Of a DNA stretch of 64,000 bases, positions 58,569 through 64,000 are shown piece after piece. Below the pieces are notes generated by a model. The model was not told the DNA's origin. It searched no databases and saw nothing but the letters and a program-made list of their open reading frames with translations. Position 1 is the first letter of the stretch. Each line of letters opens with the position of its first letter. The translations under genes were made by a program, and so were the position numbers. This DNA comes from Tubulanus polymorphus (taxonomy: Eukaryota; Nemertea; Palaeonemertea; Tubulaniformes; Tubulanidae), in contig NC_134033.1 of NCBI RefSeq assembly GCF_964204645.1, positions 1,671,631-1,735,630 of the forward strand, read 5' to 3'.

Positions 58569-58790
58569 TCAGTGCATAGATGTTGGAATTCTAGGCGTAT
58601 TCACCCACTGGAAGAACGTATCCGTTATTTGAAAGGTTAACTGCGATTGTTGGACGATCGGATCGACCCAAGACCTATAACGTTGTTCTGGAGACTTAGT
58701 GCACGTAGTAGGTACAGTAAACATGTAAATACCACCATTGTACATTGTTACCGATGATGAAGAACGAGTTGTCTCCAAGCGATTGAACAT
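58569..58790 (-). CDS. Putative exon of an unidentified gene
   Basis: 73-codon open frame ending in TGA. The sequence SSSVTMYNGGIYMFTVPTT and QLTFQITDTFFQWV looks like alternating beta-strands, as in secreted beta-sandwich domains. I cannot name the family and find no matching upstream exon. It lies just outside the duplicated block. Low confidence that it is expressed. Confidence 0.25.
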   Translation of the reverse strand: MFNRLETTRSSSSVTMYNGGIYMFTVPTTCTKSPEQRYRSWVDPIVQQSQLTFQITDTFFQWVNTPRIPTSMH

Positions 58791-58949
58791 TTCAGTCAGA
58801 ACTCAAACCTCTGTAGATGCTAACATTACTGACACTGGAATGAATAAACCGTTCACGAATTTGTACAGGTTTGTTTACAGTTTGTTCCGTCGCATGGGCG
58901 CAACAGATTATCCTTCTTTATATAACACATATTTCACTATTTGGTTTAA

Positions 58950-60560
58950 GTGATAATTTAGTGATAATGAACCACTCTCGGCAACGGCTAGAATTAAGAA
59001 ATCTCTCCGTACGATGGCGAGATTTATGCGTCAACGTTAGCGCCACTATCAAAACTGTTACCGAGTAAACCGACTTTAACAACGACTAGAAATAAGGTGA
59101 CACCTGATCCTACGATGAAAGCGGCGGATAATGCTTCCGAGGCTCTAACTTGATATCCAGAATTACCCAACCGTAGTGTTGTTGCATTGATGGTGTTGTG
59201 TGATCTATCGTCGTTGATTCAAGTATGTCTTCAGTAGCTCCTGTAGTTCTTCCAGTTGGCACAAGACTGGGAATGGCGGAGCCCTTGGAGTTAGAGATAA
59301 ACTTTGGAAGCTCTTTTAGATATCGATGGATGGACTGTCGTGAAATTAGAAATATAGTAGTTCGTATACTATTTGTAGTTACCGATTGACATTTGGATGG
59401 CGATAATTTGCGAGCTCATTTCGATAGCGATGTTCTGGGAGCCTGTAGTTAGTGATAAGACTGACACCCGTGCATTGCAGCGACTCAGAGAAATGCAAAA
59501 CATTGAAAGCACGTAACACATTTACCAAAGATCGATTTGTTAAGAACCTTGCATAAATGATGTATGAACATTAGAATTTTTACAAATTTTAACTCGTACA
59601 GCTACATCATTAAAAGGTGCATTGATACGTCAGTCATCAGTTATCAGTCAACGGCCATGAGTTATAAGCTACCAGCATAAAAGAGCAATTGATGGTATTC
59701 CTACTCGAATGTGTTTCATGAGTTCAAACTTGTTTTAGATTATGACAAAATCTGTTCGTCTTGCATGTATCACCGATCATAAGATTGAAACCCATCAATA
59801 ACTCAGATCTCAATGAAGGCTTCTCCTTTAACCAAACTAAAACCCAGTTTGAATTTTTCATATTGCGTTGAGTTGACTAAACTTGACCCAGTGATCTTCA
59901 CTCCAATGCCAACAATGGAATTGTATTACTAGGTATATATACCCCATGAAGGGCGAAAGAGACTTCACTGCATGACATTGTCCAGTGGAACATTGTAGAC
60001 TATAAACTCATTTTAGTTCTATAACCAATGTTTATGGCCTCGAAATCGAATCAAAATTTCCGAGAATGAATAATTTTCGTATGAATTCCACTAAACGAGA
60101 GAAGGTGATGAGAGGGAGAGCCCATGGAGATAAAAGAAACGCCAAATAATGAATAGTGTTTTAAAAGTGCTATGCGGAATTTTATTCAACCGAGTCGTCC
60201 AGAGAGAAAATTCAATTCAATCCATTAATATATATTAATCAATTTTTGAATTATTAGCAACAACGGCAACAATGGTAACTACAGCAACAAACAGAAACAG
60301 TGCACGCTAAGACATAACCACGACATTCAATAAGTTTTCAACTGCAACCTACAAAAATAGACATTAATAGAAACTGAATTGGAGATGCGCTACTGATGAA
60401 TCCTATCGAGTTATGTAAAACGACGTTTCTAATCAGTTTTTGATAAAATTTTCTCAAATCGAGCAAACAAACTGAGAACACTCGAAACAAGTTAATATTT
60501 ACTATTTGTGTGGCGAGATTTTGAGATTTTACCTTTTTTTCTAACGAAGGAATAAAGTCT
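58950..60560. repeat. Tandem segmental duplication, unit A
   Basis: Aligns with 62320-64000 at an offset of about 3,380-3,450 bases. Shared landmarks: aatgaacca..cggcaagaatta, gtgacacctgatcc, gattcaagtatgtct, gataaactttggaagctctt, and the 3' flank gcggaattttattcaaccga. The unit is the downstream flank of a glycine-rich gene. Confidence 0.9.
59041..59200 (-). pseudogene. Remnant of a membrane protein C-terminus (unit A)
   Basis: One minus frame reads SHNTINATTLRLGNSGYQV, then a hydrophobic helix ALSAAFIVGSGVTLFLVVVK and a short tail to TAA. An in-frame TGA lies just upstream and no good acceptor is seen. The paralogous stretch at 62455-62600 keeps part of this frame but is shifted. Read as a decaying duplicate of a Thr-rich membrane protein. 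Confidence 0.3.
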
Positions 60561-60573
60561 TTCAAGTAAGAGT

Positions 60574-61786
60574 TTAGTAGTAACCGCCAGCATGACCGCT
60601 GTTGCCATAGGCATCGTTGGCGTATCCACCTCTGGCTCCGTAACCTTTGTTGAAACCATTAGCACCTCCGCCTTTAGCGAAACCCCTATTGTATCCGGCA
60701 GCTCCGCCATTAGCGAATCCAGCGTGACCACTGGCAGCGCCGTGAGCTCCTCTGGCGTATTGGGCGCCTCCAGCAGCGTGGGCATTGTTGGAACCTTGAG
60801 CTCTAACACCTCCGTAACCACGACGAGCTCTAGCGCCAGATTGGTTATTCCAGGCCGCATCGACAGACTTATGATGCCCGGCTTGTTGGTTGAATTTGTC
60901 GAGGTTGTTGTAGCCTTGGTTGGCGGCGAAAGATCCTTGGGCACCTTGTCCGCGGACGTGTCCTTGACTTCCTTGAGCGCCGTATCCTCCACGTTGGTTA
61001 AATCCAGCGTTTCCGCGGTTACCGAATCGGTTGTAGCCAGCAGCATTACCTCTTGCGCCATATCCTCGGTTGAAACCGGCAGCATGACCTCCGTGAGCGC
61101 CACCTCCGCGGCTGTTGGCTCCAAAGTTGTTGTAGCCGGCTCCATGTGCACCTCCTCCGTAGCCACCACCTCCTCCGTAGCCACCACCTCCTCCAGCTCC
61201 ATAGCCACCACCTCCTCCAGCTCCGAAACCACCTCCTCCTCCAGCTCCGTAGCCACCACCTCCTCCGGCTCCGAAACCACCTCCTCCTCCACCTCCGTAA
61301 CCACCGCCTCCTCCACCTCCGTAGCCACCGCCGACTCCGCCTCCGTAGCCACCGCCTCCTCCGACTCCGTAGCCACCGCCTCCTCCGACTCCGTAGCCGC
61401 CGCCTCCTCCGGCTCCGTAGCCGCCGCCTCCTCCGGCTCCGTAGCCGCCGCCTCCTCCGGCTCCGTAGCCGCCGCCTCCTCCGGCTCCGTAGCCGCCGCC
61501 GCCTCCGGCTCCGTAGCCGCCACCTCCTCCGACTCCGTAGCCGCCGCCTCCTCCGGCTCCGTAGCCGCCGCCTCCGCCGGCTCCGTAGCCGCCGCCCCCT
61601 CCGGCTCCGTAGCCTCCACCTCCACCAGCTCCGTAGCCTCCGCCGCCTAAAATGAAATGTATTAGAAACGTAGACGAAAATTATCAACGACACATTCGGA
61701 TCGGAATCAATGAAGAAAGAATACTATTTACCGTAATAGCTAGCGGCCACCGTGGAAATGATACACAGGATCACTGCAAACTTCAT
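60574..61786 (-). CDS. Secreted glycine-rich protein 2 (GYGAGGGG repeats)
   Basis: Exon 1 (61732-61786, 55 bases as in paralogue 1) encodes signal peptide MKFAVILCIISTVAASYY. After a phase-1 intron, exon 2 (60574-61646) completes 375 residues. The N-terminal half repeats GGGGYGAG (turning to GGGGYGV and GGGGYGG). The C-terminal ~180 residues match paralogue 1: FGANSRGGGAHGG, GYNRFGNRGNAGFNQ, WNNQSGARARRGYGG, HAAGGAQYARG, GFANGG, NGFNKGYGARGGY, and a final AGGYY. A 5'UTR exon (ends 61903), 5'UTR intron (acceptor at 61795) and TATA box at 61951-61960 are visible. Likely an extruded structural or adhesive protein; tissue cannot be told. Confidence 0.87.
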
Positions 61787-61950
61787 ATTGGATGCCTGAA
61801 ATAGAGAGACTGAGACGATGTACGTATATTCAACAACTCAACACTGAAAACTAAACCACAATGTCGGATCTCGATGCAGTCCTTCTTCCAGTAGTCACAT
61901 ACCTTTAAACTGTGACACAAACAATGCACCGATCGTCTCAACCACTGGTC

Positions 61951-61960
61951 TTTATATACT
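61951..61960 (-). promoter_or_regulatory. TATA box of glycine-rich gene 2
   Basis: Minus strand reads AGTATATAAA, about 27 bases before the probable transcription start; the 5'UTR exon then ends at a gtatgt donor at 61902. Confidence 0.65.
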
Positions 61961-62319
61961 GTCTCCAGCACAGCTATTACGTATGATTTATTTTCGCAAC
62001 TTGCGTTTGGTGACATTTTCTCATTTGCTGGAAAATTTATTTTCACTTTTTACGTCGCAACAGGTGTATACAATGGGGCTGGTATAGACAACAGCTAAAC
62101 AAGGACTTTTAAGGAGATTGAATTATTCGAGGTACAGTCGACTCCACTCAATTCGCACCCAAAATTAGAATCCTATATACAATGCCTTTTTCAAAAAGAG
62201 AACAAAGAAAGACATGATGCGCTATGATGTTAAATCAAGAATTTTTTCCAAAAAGAGGGAGCACGTTCCACGTTGTTCCTCCTAAAATCCACCCCTGATC
62301 GGTTTAAGTGATAACTATG

Positions 62320-64000
62320 TACATTTATATATATTTACAGTAAACTAATGAACCAATGTCGACACCGGCAAGAATTAGGAAAATAAGTCCGTATGATGGC
62401 CAGATCTAGGTGTCAACATTAGAGCCACAATTAATCTTTTGCCGAGTAAACCGACTTCATCGACTAGCAACATGGTGACACCTGATCCCACGATGAAAGT
62501 ACTTCAGAGGCACCAACCTGACATCCAGAATTACCCAACAAAAATGTTGTATTGATGGCATTGTGTGATTGATCACCATTGATTCAAGTATGTCTCTAGT
62601 AGCTCCTGTAGTTCTTTCAGTTGGCGCAAGATTAGAATCTGCGGTGCTCGTGGAATAAAAGATAAACTTTGGAAGCTCTTTTAGAATTCGATAGACTGAC
62701 ATTCTGATAGTTCATGGACTTTGTACTGGGAGCACTTATCACATTTTCAAAATGTCGTTACATTAAAAACCTTAAATATAATGATGTATGAAGATTGAAA
62801 TTTCAACAGATCAACTTTTTATTCCCCTTCGGTGGAGATTCGAACCTGGCGACATTGCTAGACTCAGCCACGCATTAAACCGTGCCACACTAGACACAGA
62901 ACGCAGGTACCTGTGCAGGTTTACCACCAGATTGCCCGTTCGCTGAGACAAATTTTACGGAAGAACCATAAATGGAAACACCTGGGCATTTAGCTGCACA
63001 CTTGGTCTACACTAGTGTCGCAGGGTGGCGATACCATCCGGTTAGAATCCCTGCCAGGGGATAAGGGTGCAACTCTTCGAACTGCATCTTTACGGTGCAT
63101 TACAACATCAGCCATCAGCAATTAGTCATAACGTAGCAATAAGCAAACGATATTTCCTGTCGAATGTGTTTCGTGTGCTCCGACTTGGTTTTGGTTATGC
63201 CATTATCAATGCGTCCTAAACGTATAACCAATCGTAAGATTGAAACCCAGCCTTAACTAAGATCTTAAAGAAGGTTAAGTTCTGCTCCTCTAACCAATCT
63301 GAATCCCAGTTTCAATCGTTCATATTGTGTTGAGTTGACTACACTTGACCAACCGCTCTTCACTCCAATGCCAACTCGGAATTACCTAGCATACATCACG
63401 AAGGGCGAAAGAGACTTTACTACGTGCAAGACCAGTTGCACATTTTTAGACTATTCTAAGCTCTTCTTAGTTTTATATCCAATCTAGTACCTTGTAATGC
63501 AAATAAAATTGCCACGAGTGAATAATTAGGACATGTATTCCACGAAGAAGGAGAGAGGAGATACAGATCAAAAAGATTTTTAAAAACGTCAAATAATGTA
63601 AGGTGTTTTAAAAGTGCTATGCGGAATTTTATTCAACCGAGTCGTCCAGAGAGAAAATTCAATTCAATTCATTAACAAATTGATTTTTGAATCAATACCA
63701 ACAACAGCAACAATGGTAACTACAGCAACAAACAGAAACAGTACACGCCAAAACAAAACCACAAAATCACACATTTTCAACTACAACCTAAAAAATAGAA
63801 AAACATAAAAATTTGAATTGAAGCTGCACCTCTGCTTATGAGCATAAGTGATTAATGTGAAACACGTATTCATTTTATCCATTCATAACCAATTTTATCA
63901 AGTTACCCAATCAAGACTAAGGCCACTCGAAATTGAAATATTTCAGTATTTGCTATTTACGTGGCGAAATTTGATGACTTAAAAAAAACGTTTCATTCGG
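62320..64000. repeat. Tandem segmental duplication, unit B, with 3' flank of a third glycine-rich gene
   Basis: Second copy of 58950-60560. The segment from about 63600 matches the 3' flank of glycine-rich gene 2 (gcggaattttattcaaccga, caacaatggtaactacagca), so a third paralogue probably starts just beyond the right edge on the minus strand. Confidence 0.85.
62455..62702 (-). pseudogene. Remnant of a membrane protein C-terminus (unit B)
   Basis: Paralogue of 59041-59200. The 81-codon open frame here (PTERTTGATRDILES..) is in a different frame from the one shared at protein level (SHNAINTTFLLGNSGCQVGA), and the hydrophobic helix is disrupted by an indel. Non-functional on present evidence. 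Confidence 0.3.

Noticed and set aside
60592-61655. Long plus-strand frames (Ala/Ser-rich and Leu/Arg-rich) opposite the second glycine-rich gene
   Set aside because: Same reason: shadows of GGN repeats on the coding minus strand.
9340-62890. tRNA-like B boxes (GGTTCGAATCC-type) near 9350, 9960, 13430, 22235, 50420 and 62830
   Set aside because: No complete cloverleaf or matching A box could be drawn at any site. They may be eroded tRNA-derived SINE pieces but are not tRNA genes.
1-64000. CRISPR arrays, operons or bacterial origin
   Set aside because: Repeats are tandem or palindromic without unique spacers of constant length, and the genes are spliced; the window is animal nuclear DNA.

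Overview
This is a nuclear genomic window from an invertebrate animal. The evidence is short exons with GT-AG introns, TATA boxes, 5'UTR introns, a full nucleoporin RanBP2 gene, and introns packed with miniature inverted-repeat elements and minisatellites. Secreted glycine-rich proteins and a knottin-like peptide suggest a lophotrochozoan (mollusc-like) animal, but that placement is inference. I rebuilt the genes by joining open frames at GT-AG borders and checking that codon phase is kept. Seven multi-exon genes close in frame this way (RanBP2 apart from its missing last exon).

Layout. 53-246 (+): last two exons of an unidentified gene. 2417-4230 (+): small complete gene for a signal-peptide-bearing, cysteine-rich peptide with an inhibitor-cystine-knot-like pattern. 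5305-8222 (+): phospholipid scramblase, 8 exons. 8728-11830 (-): secreted protein of four fibronectin type III domains, built by internal duplication. 12832-13272 (+): fragment of a rhodopsin-class GPCR. 13593-13668 (-): isolated FGGY-kinase-like exon. 14955-19655 (+): rhodanese protein TSTD2, 10 exons. 22699-24369 (-): mucin-like membrane protein with about 24 decapeptide repeats. 27472-53354 (-): RanBP2/Nup358, 33 exons found, about 3,076 codons. 54597-56029 and 60574-61786 (-): two paralogous secreted glycine-rich proteins. A tandem duplication with a 3.4 kb offset places the 3' flank of a third copy at the right edge.

The genes do not form an operon or an obvious pathway. RanBP2 (nuclear pore), TSTD2 and the scramblase are housekeeping-type. 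The knottin-like peptide, FN3 protein, mucin-like protein and glycine-rich pair are secreted or surface products of lineage-specific type. Between and inside the genes lie at least eight repeat families, several present in both orientations: TTAA-flanked elements, palindromic elements, ATGACATCATC arrays, and ACTGTGGAACTGGGTCCAG-type minisatellites.

Limits: homology calls rest on motif recognition. Exon borders come from splice consensus and phase. The last RanBP2 exon was not found. Repeat borders are accurate to roughly 10-30 bases.
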